Source: an uncultured Oscillospiraceae bacterium (GTDB taxonomy: Bacteria; Bacillota; Clostridia; Oscillospirales; Oscillospiraceae). From it: a stretch of 21,065 nucleotides of DNA. Under the pieces are notes generated by a model. That model was not told the origin of the DNA. It worked only from the letters and a program-made list of their open reading frames with translations, and did not search any database. Numbering within the stretch: position 1 is the stretch's first letter; each line of letters starts with the position of its first letter. This document shows, in pieces, positions 6,986 through 13,245 of the stretch. The stretch lies in contig CAJULZ010000041.1 in the NCBI GenBank assembly GCA_910587205.1, positions 1 through 21,065 on the forward strand, written 5' to 3'. Made by a program: the position numbers and the translations under genes.

Positions 6986-9139
6986 TTAGTTTTCGGTCTT
7001 AGCCTTTTTCGCGCGGGGCTTTCCGGCGGCCTTGGGCTTTTCCCCTGCGTCCGCTTTTTTTGCCCGGGGCTTTCGGGTTTTGGGCGCTTCCGCGGCGGCA
7101 TCCGCCGCCGCCTTGGGCTTGGGGCCCGGCTTCTTCCGGGCCTTGGGGGCTTCGGCCTCCACAGCCTCGGCGGCATCCGCCTTCTTGGCCCGAGGCTTAC
7201 GCGCGGGCTTTCCGGCGGGCTCAGCCCCCTCCCCGCCGTCCTTCGCATCCCGGGTCAGGCGCCGCTCATAGAACACGGCGGACAGCGGCGGGATGGTCAG
7301 CTCCACCGAATAGGGCAGGCCGTGCATCTCCTCCTTTTCCGCTTTCACGGGGGCAAGCGCCGCGCCGGTACCGCCGTATTTCACGTCGTCGCTGGACAGC
7401 ACGGGGACATAGGTGCCCGCCTTGGGCACGCCGATGCGGTAGCCGGTGCGTGTGACGGGGCAGAAGTTGCACACCACGATGACTTCCTTGCCCTTCTCGT
7501 CGATGCGGCGGAACGCAATGACGCTCTGCTGGTAGTCGTCGCAGGAAATCCACTGGAAGCCCTGCCAGTCGGTGTCGTTATGCCACAGGGCGGGGTGATC
7601 CAGGTAGTAGTGGTTCAGGTCCTTTACGTACTGCTGGAGCTGGTTGTGCCTGTCGTAGCCCAGCAGGAACCAGTCCAGCTCCTTCTTTTCGTCCCACTCA
7701 ATGAACTGGCCGAACTCGCCGCCCATAAACAGCAGCTTCTTGCCCGGGTGGGTCATCATGTAACCGTAGAACGCCCGCAGGCCCTGGAACTTGTCGTCAT
7801 ATTCGCCGGGCATCTTGTTGATGAGGGAACATTTGCCGTGGACCACCTCGTCGTGGGACAGGGGGAGCACGAAGTTCTCAGAAAACGCGTAGGTCAAGGA
7901 GAAGGTGATGTTATTGTGCCTGCCCTTGCGGAACAGCGGGTCGGTGGACATATAGTCCACCATATCGTGCATCCAGCCCATGTTCCACTTGAAGTTGAAG
8001 CCCAGGCCGCCGTCATACCCCGGCTTTGTGACCATGGGGAAGGCGGTGGATTCCTCAGCGGCCATGATGGCGTGGGGGTCAAAAGTGAGGGCGGCCGCGT
8101 TCATATCCCGCAGGAACTGAACCGCCTCCAGGTTGATGTTGCCGCCGTCCTTGTTGGGCCGCCACTCGCCGCCCTGCCGGCCGTAGTCCAGGTAGAGCAT
8201 GGAGGCCACCGCGTCCACCCGGATGCCGTCGATGTGGAACTTATCAAGCCAGTAGACCACGTTGGAGATCAGGAAGGAGCGGACCTCATACCGGCCGTAG
8301 TCGAAGATGCGGGTGCCCCAGTCGGGGTGCTCCCGGCGCAGGGGGTCGGCGGGCTCATAGCAGTAGCCTCCGTCAAACTCGAACAGGCCGCACTCATCCC
8401 GCGGGAAGTGGGCGCCCACCCAATCGACGATAACGCCGATGCCCTCCTCGTGGCACAGATCCACAAACTTCATGAAGTCGTGGGGGGTGCCGTACCGGGA
8501 GGTGGGGGCATAATAACCCGTGACCTGGTATCCCCAGGATGGGTCATAGGGGTATTCGCTGACGGGCAGCAGCTCCACATGGGTGTAGCCCATCTCCTTC
8601 AGGTAGGGCACCAGCTGCCGGGCGCACTCCACATAGGAGAGGAAGCTGCCGTCCTCGTGCCGCCGCCAGGAACCCATGTGCATCTCATAAATATTGACAG
8701 GGCTTTTCAGAACCTCCCGGCGGGCACGGCCCCGGCGGTAATTGGCGTCGGTCCACTGGAAGCCGTCCAGGTCGAACACCTTGCTGGCGTTTTCCGGCCG
8801 GGTAGCGGAGTGAGTGGCGTAGGGGTCGGCGCGGAACACAAAGGTGCCGTCGGGCCGCTCGATGTAGAATTTATACTCGTCGTAGATCTGGACGCCGGGG
8901 ATGAACCTCTCCCAGATCGCGGGGGCGATCCGCTCCATCGGGGGGGACGCCTTGTCCCAATCATTGAAGCGGCCCAGCACCCGCACGCTTTTGGCGTGGG
9001 GGGCCCAGACCCGGAATACGTAGCCTTCCTGTCCGTCCACCTCCTGTTTGTGGCAGCCCAGGAACTGATACGCATCGGTACTTGTCCCGGCGTTGAAGCG
9101 GGCGATGACATCGCTGAGTTGGTCAGTTTTGTTCAACAT
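6986..9139 (-). CDS. glgB: 1,4-alpha-glucan branching enzyme with Lys/Ala/Pro-rich tail
   Basis: Cuts alpha-1,4 chains and re-attaches them as alpha-1,6 branches (GH13). In the 717 residues the order is: CBM48-type N-terminal domain (VFRVWAPHAKSVRVLGRFNDW, split around residues 41-61), catalytic barrel with nucleophile Asp309 in GIRVD, acid/base Glu362 or 363 in AAEES, and Asp430 in LSHDEV, then the C-terminal beta domain to about residue 628. Unusually, about 87 further residues (631-717) follow, very rich in Lys, Ala, Pro and Arg, with three copies of KPRAKKA (648-654, 690-696, 707-713) and a KKPGPKPK stretch. The ATG at 9137-9139 has TTTGGAGG about 6 nt upstream. It is the first gene of the operon behind the 9224-9252 promoter. 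Confidence 0.96.
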   Translation of the reverse strand: MLNKTDQLSDVIARFNAGTSTDAYQFLGCHKQEVDGQEGYVFRVWAPHAKSVRVLGRFNDWDKASPPMERIAPAIWERFIPGVQIYDEYKFYIERPDGTFVFRADPYATHSATRPENASKVFDLDGFQWTDANYRRGRARREVLKSPVNIYEMHMGSWRRHEDGSFLSYVECARQLVPYLKEMGYTHVELLPVSEYPYDPSWGYQVTGYYAPTSRYGTPHDFMKFVDLCHEEGIGVIVDWVGAHFPRDECGLFEFDGGYCYEPADPLRREHPDWGTRIFDYGRYEVRSFLISNVVYWLDKFHIDGIRVDAVASMLYLDYGRQGGEWRPNKDGGNINLEAVQFLRDMNAAALTFDPHAIMAAEESTAFPMVTKPGYDGGLGFNFKWNMGWMHDMVDYMSTDPLFRKGRHNNITFSLTYAFSENFVLPLSHDEVVHGKCSLINKMPGEYDDKFQGLRAFYGYMMTHPGKKLLFMGGEFGQFIEWDEKKELDWFLLGYDRHNQLQQYVKDLNHYYLDHPALWHNDTDWQGFQWISCDDYQQSVIAFRRIDEKGKEVIVVCNFCPVTRTGYRIGVPKAGTYVPVLSSDDVKYGGTGAALAPVKAEKEEMHGLPYSVELTIPPLSAVFYERRLTRDAKDGGEGAEPAGKPARKPRAKKADAAEAVEAEAPKARKKPGPKPKAAADAAAEAPKTRKPRAKKADAGEKPKAAGKPRAKKAKTEN

Positions 9140-9223
9140 AAGAGCCTCCAAACTTTCTCCGCCAGCGGGCGGAAAATGCTGTAAATGACCTGCGCGGGCC
9201 GTGGAACTGCTTTGATGCAATAT

Positions 9224-9252
9224 ATTATACCGTGCTGTTAGAACAAAGTCAA
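9224..9252 (-). promoter_or_regulatory. sigma-A promoter of the glgBCDA operon
   Basis: On the minus strand TTGACT (9247-9252) and TATAAT (9224-9229) are separated by exactly 17 nt. Transcription would start near 9217, leaving a leader of roughly 80 nt before glgB. Confidence 0.8.
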
Positions 9253-9431
9253 GGTGCACAAAAAGCAAAAGAAAAATCGGTAAGTTTATGTCATTGTATG
9301 AGAATCCTTTGGGAAATGTTCGGAAAAACGGCAGAAATTGCCGAAAGATCCGAAATTTTAGGACCTGTGTGCGTCTTACTCGGCAACGCGGGCACGGGCG
9401 CGCATTTTTTGCGCGGCCAAAGGCAGGGGGA
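9253..9431. other. intergenic region between glg promoter and tRNA promoter
   Basis: No convincing gene is seen. There is a short hairpin CGGCA-GAAAT-TGCCG near 9330-9344 and a GC-rich one with a T-rich loop near 9400-9415. A 67-codon plus-strand frame over this stretch has no ribosome site and resembles nothing known. Confidence 0.4.
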
Positions 9432-9460
9432 TTGACATTTGGACAGGGATAGGGTATTGT
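9432..9460 (+). promoter_or_regulatory. promoter for the tRNA-Ser transcript
   Basis: TTGACA (9432-9437) and TATTGT (9455-9460) with 17-nt spacing. Transcription would start near 9467 and include both the truncated tRNA-like copy and the intact tRNA-Ser. Confidence 0.7.
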
Positions 9461-9485
9461 AGTAACGCACGGCTGAACCTGGTAT

Positions 9486-9527
9486 GCAGCGGTATCAAAG
9501 CGGCTATAACGGGGCTGACTCAAAATC
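9486..9527 (+). pseudogene. truncated tRNA-Ser-like copy (5' part only)
   Basis: Starts with GCAGCGGTATC, identical to the 5' end of the real tRNA-Ser 83 nt downstream, and continues with a similar D arm (CAAAGCGGCTATAACG) and GCTGACTCAAAATC, where the anticodon position reads CAA rather than CGA. The 3' strand of the anticodon stem is not complementary, and no variable arm, T arm or acceptor 3' strand follows. It is a decayed or recombined tRNA fragment, not a functional tRNA. Confidence 0.65.
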
Positions 9528-9568
9528 GTGTAGGTTAGGCGGGCGGGCAAGGCATTGCAACTGAATAG

Positions 9569-9657
9569 GCAGCGGTATCGAAGAGGTCATAACGAGCCTG
9601 ACTCGAAATCAGGTTGCAGGCAACTGCACGTGGGTTCGAATCCCACCCGCTGCGCCA
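9569..9657 (+). tRNA. tRNA-Ser(CGA)
   Basis: All arms fold: acceptor GCAGCGG pairs with CCGCTGC, followed by a G discriminator and encoded CCA. The D arm is TCG/CGA, the anticodon stem CCTGA/TCAGG with loop CTCGAAA gives anticodon CGA (reads UCG). A long variable arm (TGCAG/CTGCA) as expected for serine is present, and the T arm is GTGGG/CCCAC with loop TTCGAAT. Length 89 nt. Confidence 0.96.
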
Positions 9658-9661
9658 TTGG

Positions 9662-9693
9662 GACTACGACGAGCTTTCGCCGTAGTCTTTTTT
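9662..9693 (+). terminator. intrinsic terminator after tRNA-Ser
   Basis: GACTACG (9662-9668) pairs with CGTAGTC (9681-9687), with an inner CGA/TCG pairing, followed directly by six Ts. Confidence 0.85.
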
Positions 9694-9751
9694 ACTCTGC
9701 AGATACTTCCTTACGCTGGAACATCGCACCCATCGTCTTTGTATTGCCATT

Positions 9752-9765
9752 TTGAAATATTTCAA
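9752..9765. repeat. 14-bp perfect palindrome upstream of resolvase promoter
   Basis: TTGAAATATTTCAA is fully self-complementary and lies 17 nt before the -35 box of the resolvase promoter. It could be an operator or part of a recombination site for the adjacent recombinase; no function is shown. Confidence 0.5.
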
Positions 9766-9782
9766 TTGCTTAATATACCCTA

Positions 9783-9811
9783 TTGGCACACCCCGCTCTT
9801 TGTGGTAGAAT
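9783..9811 (+). promoter_or_regulatory. promoter for the serine resolvase
   Basis: TTGGCA (9783-9788) and TAGAAT (9806-9811) with 17-nt spacing. Transcription near 9818 places the ATG at 9820 at the very 5' end, which supports translation from the ATG at 9844. Confidence 0.65.
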
Positions 9812-9843
9812 AGTAGCAGATGAAGCAAAAGGGGGCGCGGCTC

Positions 9844-10404
9844 ATGCGGGTTGGTTACGTGCGGTGTTCCACCATCGAACAGAACGAAGCGCGGCAAATG
9901 AAAATGATGGAAGAACAGCGTGCCGAAAAGGTATTTGCCGACAAGGCCAGCGGCAAAAACACAGACCGGGCCGCATTCAAGGAAATGATGGGTTTTGTCC
10001 GCGCCGGGGGCATTGTGATTGTGGAGAGCACATCCCGTATTGCCCGGAATACCCGCGACCTGCTTTCCATCGTGTCAGATCTGGCAGCGCGGCAAGTTGA
10101 ATTTGTCAGCTTGAAAGAGAACATCGACACCACCACCCCGCAAGGGCGGTTCGTGTTGACTGTGTTCGGCGCGTTGGCTGAATTGGAGCGGGAGAACATT
10201 TTAGAGCGTCAGCGAGAGGGCATAGAGATTGCCAAAGGCGCGGGGAAGTACAAAGGCCGCAAGTCGTTAGCCGTGGACGAAACGCAATTCAAAGCGGCTT
10301 GCGCTTGATGGAGGGCGGGAGAGATAACCGCCACCGCCGCCATGCAGGAGGTGGGGCTAAAGCCTAATACGTTCTATCGGCGGGTGAAAGAAATGGGCCT
10401 TTAG
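9844..10404 (+). pseudogene. small serine recombinase (resolvase/invertase), split by in-frame TGA
   Basis: A Tn3-resolvase/Pin-type serine recombinase, about 186 codons if read through. The start ATG at 9844 gives MRVGYVRCST with catalytic Ser9 and follows AAGGGGG. The catalytic domain is complete: FADKASGKNTDRAAF, the STSRIARNTRDL arginine motif, QGRFVLTVFGALAELERE. At codon 155 (10306-10308) a TGA interrupts the frame; the same frame then continues WRAGEITATAA, GLKPNTFYRRV and ends at TAG (10402-10404), which is the normal C-terminal helix-turn-helix. A CGA-to-TGA change is a simple explanation. Translation would give a 154-residue protein lacking the DNA-binding domain. It has a promoter before it and a terminator after it. 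Its substrate sites are not known. Confidence 0.85.
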
Positions 10405-10417
10405 CGGCCCGAAAAAA

Positions 10418-10448
10418 GGCCGAAAAGTTGACTTTTCCGCCCTTTTTT
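10418..10448 (+). terminator. terminator after the resolvase
   Basis: GAAAAG (10422-10427) pairs with CTTTTC (10432-10437) around a TTGA loop, extended by GGC/GCC with one mismatch, and followed by a six-T run. Confidence 0.7.
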
Positions 10449-10540
10449 GATACCATAGTTTTGTAAGAATCAAGCGTGCTACACTTGAAAAAATCAAGAG
10501 TGCAGGGGCTAAAAGCCCTGTGATTGCAACGGTTTCAGTC

Positions 10541-10613
<73 letters not shown>

Positions 10614-10697
10614 AAAATCAAAAGCGGCGACCTTTGATGTTCTGATTGACGCATTCGCCTATGGCAGCTGCGAGCTGCGTCTCCCAAGGGCAGGGGA

Positions 10698-10959
10698 TTT
10701 GATGCTTGGGTGACGGACTGCGCGATTGCCGCCCAAAGCGCGGTCATTGCTGCGGACGGCCTTGGGCTGGGCTCCTGCTATATTGGAGACATCATGGAGC
10801 AGGGTGAAACTCATCGGGCATCGGAAACTGCTTTGCCTTCCAAGCCATGTCTTTCCGGCGGTCATGCTTGTGATTGGAGCGCCCACTCAGCAGCAGTTGG
10901 CGCAGCCAAAGCCAGAGCGATGCGCCTTGAAGCACATCGTCCACGAAGAGGTGCTCCTG
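10698..10959 (+). pseudogene. nitroreductase-family C-terminal fragment, frameshifted
   Basis: FDAWVTDCAIAAQSAV, ADGLGLGSCYIGDIME and, in the next frame, LLCLPSHVFPAVMLVIG and KPERCALKHIVHE match the C-terminal half of small clostridial FMN nitroreductases. The two halves are out of frame because of a 7-nt near-tandem duplication (CATCGGG at 10812-10818, CATCGGA at 10819-10825); removing one copy joins ETHR to KLLCLP. The N-terminal half is missing, and the 3' end runs without a stop into the next small frame. It is a dead fragment; a deletion probably joined it to its neighbour. Confidence 0.75.
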
Positions 10960-11174
10960 ATGTTCGGCAAGCGAAAAAAACTGCCAGTGATCTGCTATGA
11001 TAAAAGCGGAAAGGTCCCTGTGATTCAGTGAAGCATCTGCACTGGCGAGCAGGTTGCGGGCTTCAAGGACCTGGCCAGCGGCAATTCGAGAAAATCATGC
11101 TGATCCGCGATGACAGGGACTTTTCGGAAGTTCTCCGCCTGTATCAAGTTGAGGAGAGCGAGATCAGGGAGTAG
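10960..11174 (+). pseudogene. small conserved-looking protein, broken by stop and frameshift
   Basis: Begins MFGKRKKLPVICYDKSGKVPVIQ, meets TGA at 11029-11031, continues SICTGEQVAGFKDLASG, and after a one-base loss near 11083-11086 continues FEKIMLIRDDRDFSEVLRL to TAG at 11172-11174. Read together this is a coherent protein of about 70 residues with basic N-terminus and acidic C-terminus. I recognise the style of a short uncharacterised clostridial protein but can assign no function. It is not translatable as it stands. Confidence 0.6.
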
Positions 11175-11240
11175 CGAGGCCATATGAGCCATCGGTTTTC
11201 AGCGCTGTTGGATCAGCTCGCAAACCTGGCGGCCGCCCTT

Positions 11241-11280
11241 GGGCGCCCTTCCTTTCGGAAGGGCGCCCTGTTCTGTTTTT
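11241..11280 (+). terminator. strong intrinsic terminator
   Basis: GGGCGCCCTTCC (11241-11252) and its perfect complement (11257-11268) form a 12-bp stem with a TTTC loop, followed by TGTTCTGTTTTT. It lies after the decayed small ORF and would have served plus-strand transcripts. Confidence 0.85.
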
Positions 11281-11613
11281 CGCAAATAGCGGAGGTCGAA
11301 AGGAGTTCCCCGGCGAAATGCGGAAACGGCTTGAGATAATCCTCCGCGGAGCCGACATGCGCATGGATTTGAACCGGGCCTCGACAGATGGACCTGTTTC
11401 GGAGGCGCTCCTGTAATCCCAGGCCCTGTAAACGCTTACCGAAAAATTGGTTTAGCGGCCAGTTTTCAAACAAATCACAGTTACGGAAAAGCATGTTATT
11501 TTTGTCGAATCGATATGGAAATTTTTATTTGTTGTGTTATAATATAAATTGTAAAAGGCTCATCCAGGGCACAGCAATGCTTCCGCCGTACTCCGATTGA
11601 TCCGGCAGGCGGT
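11281..11613. other. gap with an orphan extended -10 element
   Basis: No gene is supported. Base composition becomes AT-rich after 11440. At 11535-11543 the plus strand reads TGTTATAAT, an extended -10, with no gene downstream on that strand; a transcript would run antisense into the DUF1906 gene. Short overlapping frames on both strands have no ribosome sites or recognisable motifs. Confidence 0.35.
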
Positions 11614-12210
11614 TCAGCACCGCCAGCCCCCGGCGGCGCCGTTGGATTCGTCCGTGTCGATTGTGATTTTCCCGGCCCCGGCTCCGATGGTCTGGTTGGT
11701 TCTATTCTGCTTGATGGACCAGCCGCTATAGTCTTTTGAGCCTCTCCATGCCGTGGCCGCGGCTAACCACGTATAAGGATAGGTGTTTTTAAAATAGCTC
11801 AATACGGCGCCGGATCCATACAAGCCCAGTTCATAAGGGTTTCCCGCCTTGCCAAATACGTGCTTGACCGCTTGCAGATATTGCGTAATGCCGCCTGCCA
11901 TATCGCTGGGGGAGGCGTCATAGTCCACGGTAAAATAGATCGGCGTATTGACGGGCTGCCCGAGCGCACGGGCTTTCTGAATTGCGTTGTCCGCGTCCTT
12001 GCTTCCCCGGGCGGCGGTAAAGTAGCCGATGTGTGTTGGATTGCCCCACTCATATAGAGATACGATGAACAGTCCCTCCCTTGAGATGTACGTCCTTTCC
12101 TCCGGGGTAAGAGCATTGAGGTATCTGCCTACAAAGGTGTACTTTTCATTGACCAGCGTTTGCAGAGTGCCTTGCGTCAGTTTCGTTGCAGTGTCACAGC
12201 CCAGCGGCAT
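11614..12210 (-). CDS. DUF1906 glycoside-hydrolase-like protein (lysozyme-like fold)
   Basis: The 198 residues fit the DUF1906 / Rv2525c-like domain, a TIM-barrel related to GH25 lysozymes: N-terminal GCDTATKL, FVGRYLN, GLFIVSLYEWG, a central IYFTVDYDA with acidic residues at the expected active-site strand, GLYGSGAVL and a C-terminal IDTDES. The single domain fills the whole protein. There is no signal peptide and no cell-wall-binding repeat, so export would need a holin, another route or cell lysis. Such genes occur in prophages, mobile elements and sporulating Firmicutes. The ATG at 12208-12210 follows AGAAGG with 9-nt spacing. It stands alone, back-to-back with the two-component genes. 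Substrate is not known for this family. Confidence 0.8.
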   Translation of the reverse strand: MPLGCDTATKLTQGTLQTLVNEKYTFVGRYLNALTPEERTYISREGLFIVSLYEWGNPTHIGYFTAARGSKDADNAIQKARALGQPVNTPIYFTVDYDASPSDMAGGITQYLQAVKHVFGKAGNPYELGLYGSGAVLSYFKNTYPYTWLAAATAWRGSKDYSGWSIKQNRTNQTIGAGAGKITIDTDESNGAAGGWRC

Positions 12211-12531
12211 GGTTAAGAACCTTCTTTCATAAAGTTTTTTCTATTTGCTTCTCTGCCTGTTCGGCAGTAAACGGTTTTAAACGCACAAATGCGTATGCGC
12301 AGGAGTGCGCGGTGTCCCGCCCTGCTCTCAGGGTGAAAGCAGGACGCCGATGGCCTGAGTTTCAAATACCGGCAGCAAGGAATCCGGTGAGTCGCTCAAC
12401 CCCCCTGTGTTGGTACGGACACAGGGGTTTTTGCAGTATTGGAGCGCTGACCAGCCAAAAGCCGTGCGCCGGCTCATACTGACAGGCGCACATCAGGCAT
12501 TTTGCGCCGCCGGTCTGAAGGGGAGATTGAT
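12211..12531. other. intergenic region upstream of the two-component genes
   Basis: Holds the terminator at 12400-12432 and a hairpin GTGCGCC/GGCGCAC (12464-12470 with 12485-12491) in the leader of the response regulator. I see no clear promoter for either flanking gene. Confidence 0.4.
12400..12432 (+). terminator. intrinsic terminator
   Basis: CCCCTGTG (12402-12409) pairs with CACAGGGG (12420-12427) around a 10-nt loop and is followed by five Ts. No plus-strand gene is seen just upstream, so it either ends a lost gene or acts as an attenuator ahead of the regulator at 12532. Confidence 0.75.
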
Positions 12532-13245
12532 TTGCATATCGCTTTGTGTGATGATGAAAAGAACGAGCTGCTCCTGCTGCGGGAGATGGTCCAGGCATTT
12601 TGCGAAAAAAAGAGGCTGGAGGCCGTCATAGATGTATTTTCCGGCGGGGAGGATTTTTTGGCGTCGGCTCAGCGGTATGACATTCTTTTTATGGACATCT
12701 ACCTGCCCGGCATGAGCGGGATGGAGGCGGCGGAGCGGGCCGGTGCCCTGGTCCGCCAGCAGATCGTGTTCACCACCGTCAGCCGGGAGTATGCCGTGGA
12801 AGCCTTCCGGCTGAACGCCGCCCACTATCTCACGAAGCCGCTGAGCGCCCAGTCTGTGGCGGAGGCGATGGAGCGGTGCCTGATGCGGCTGGGGGAACCT
12901 CCCCGGAAAAGCCTGGTGATAAAGACGAATCAGGGAACGATTCCGGTGCCGATGGAGCAGATCGTGTTTATCGAAGTGTTGAACAAGCTGTGCATTGTAC
13001 ATACCGCCAAAAGCGACTTCCGCACCTATACCTCTCTGGACGCGCTGTTTGAGCAGCTGGACGATGCTTTCCTGCGGGCGCAGCGCAGCTATGTGGTGAA
13101 TATGCGGTTTGTGGAGTCCTTCCTGTTTGACCGGGTGATTTTAGCAGGCGGCACAGAGATCATGCTGTCCAGGAGCAATCGGACCGAGCTGAAAAGGCAG
13201 TATCAAAGCTTTCTCTTTCGTTTAGCGAGGAGGGCTGAGGAGTGA
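12532..13245 (+). CDS. LytTR-family response regulator
   Basis: Cytoplasmic response regulator of the AgrA/LytR type, 237 residues. Receiver: acidic pocket Asp7-Asp8, phospho-acceptor Asp55 in LFMDIYLPG, Thr82 and Lys102 (LTKP). DNA-binding LytTR domain from about residue 134 to 232 (SLVIKTNQGTIPVPMEQI, YTSLDALFEQL, FLRAQRSYVVN). I choose the TTG at 12532-12534 because AAGGGGAG lies 6 nt before it and it places IALCDDE at the normal position; the frame is open 10 codons further up without a better signal. It overlaps the kinase gene by 4 nt (GTGA), so both are made from one mRNA. No target gene is evident. Confidence 0.92.
   Translation: MHIALCDDEKNELLLLREMVQAFCEKKRLEAVIDVFSGGEDFLASAQRYDILFMDIYLPGMSGMEAAERAGALVRQQIVFTTVSREYAVEAFRLNAAHYLTKPLSAQSVAEAMERCLMRLGEPPRKSLVIKTNQGTIPVPMEQIVFIEVLNKLCIVHTAKSDFRTYTSLDALFEQLDDAFLRAQRSYVVNMRFVESFLFDRVILAGGTEIMLSRSNRTELKRQYQSFLFRLARRAEE

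Noticed and set aside
6967..7248. N-terminal extension of GlgC of 94 codons
   Set aside because: It overlaps the glgB tail in another frame and is Arg/Pro-rich; the TTG at 6964-6966 has a good ribosome site and gives the normal family start.
3162..9184. Very long plus-strand open frames (for example 3162-4631, 5827-7002, 6785-9184)
   Set aside because: They are antisense to well-conserved glg genes, have no ribosome sites and show repetitive His/Val/Gly-rich translations typical of shadow frames in GC-rich DNA.
9232..9435. Plus-strand 67-codon frame in the glg upstream region
   Set aside because: No start signal and it overlaps the glg promoter.
9140..9550. Long N-terminal extension of GlgB
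   Set aside because: It would run through the operon promoter; ATG at 9137-9139 has a ribosome site and correct family start.
10306..10308. TGA in the resolvase read as tryptophan or selenocysteine
   Set aside because: glgP, glgD and etfA in this window end at TGA, so the code is standard, and no SECIS-like context is apparent; a nonsense change is simpler.
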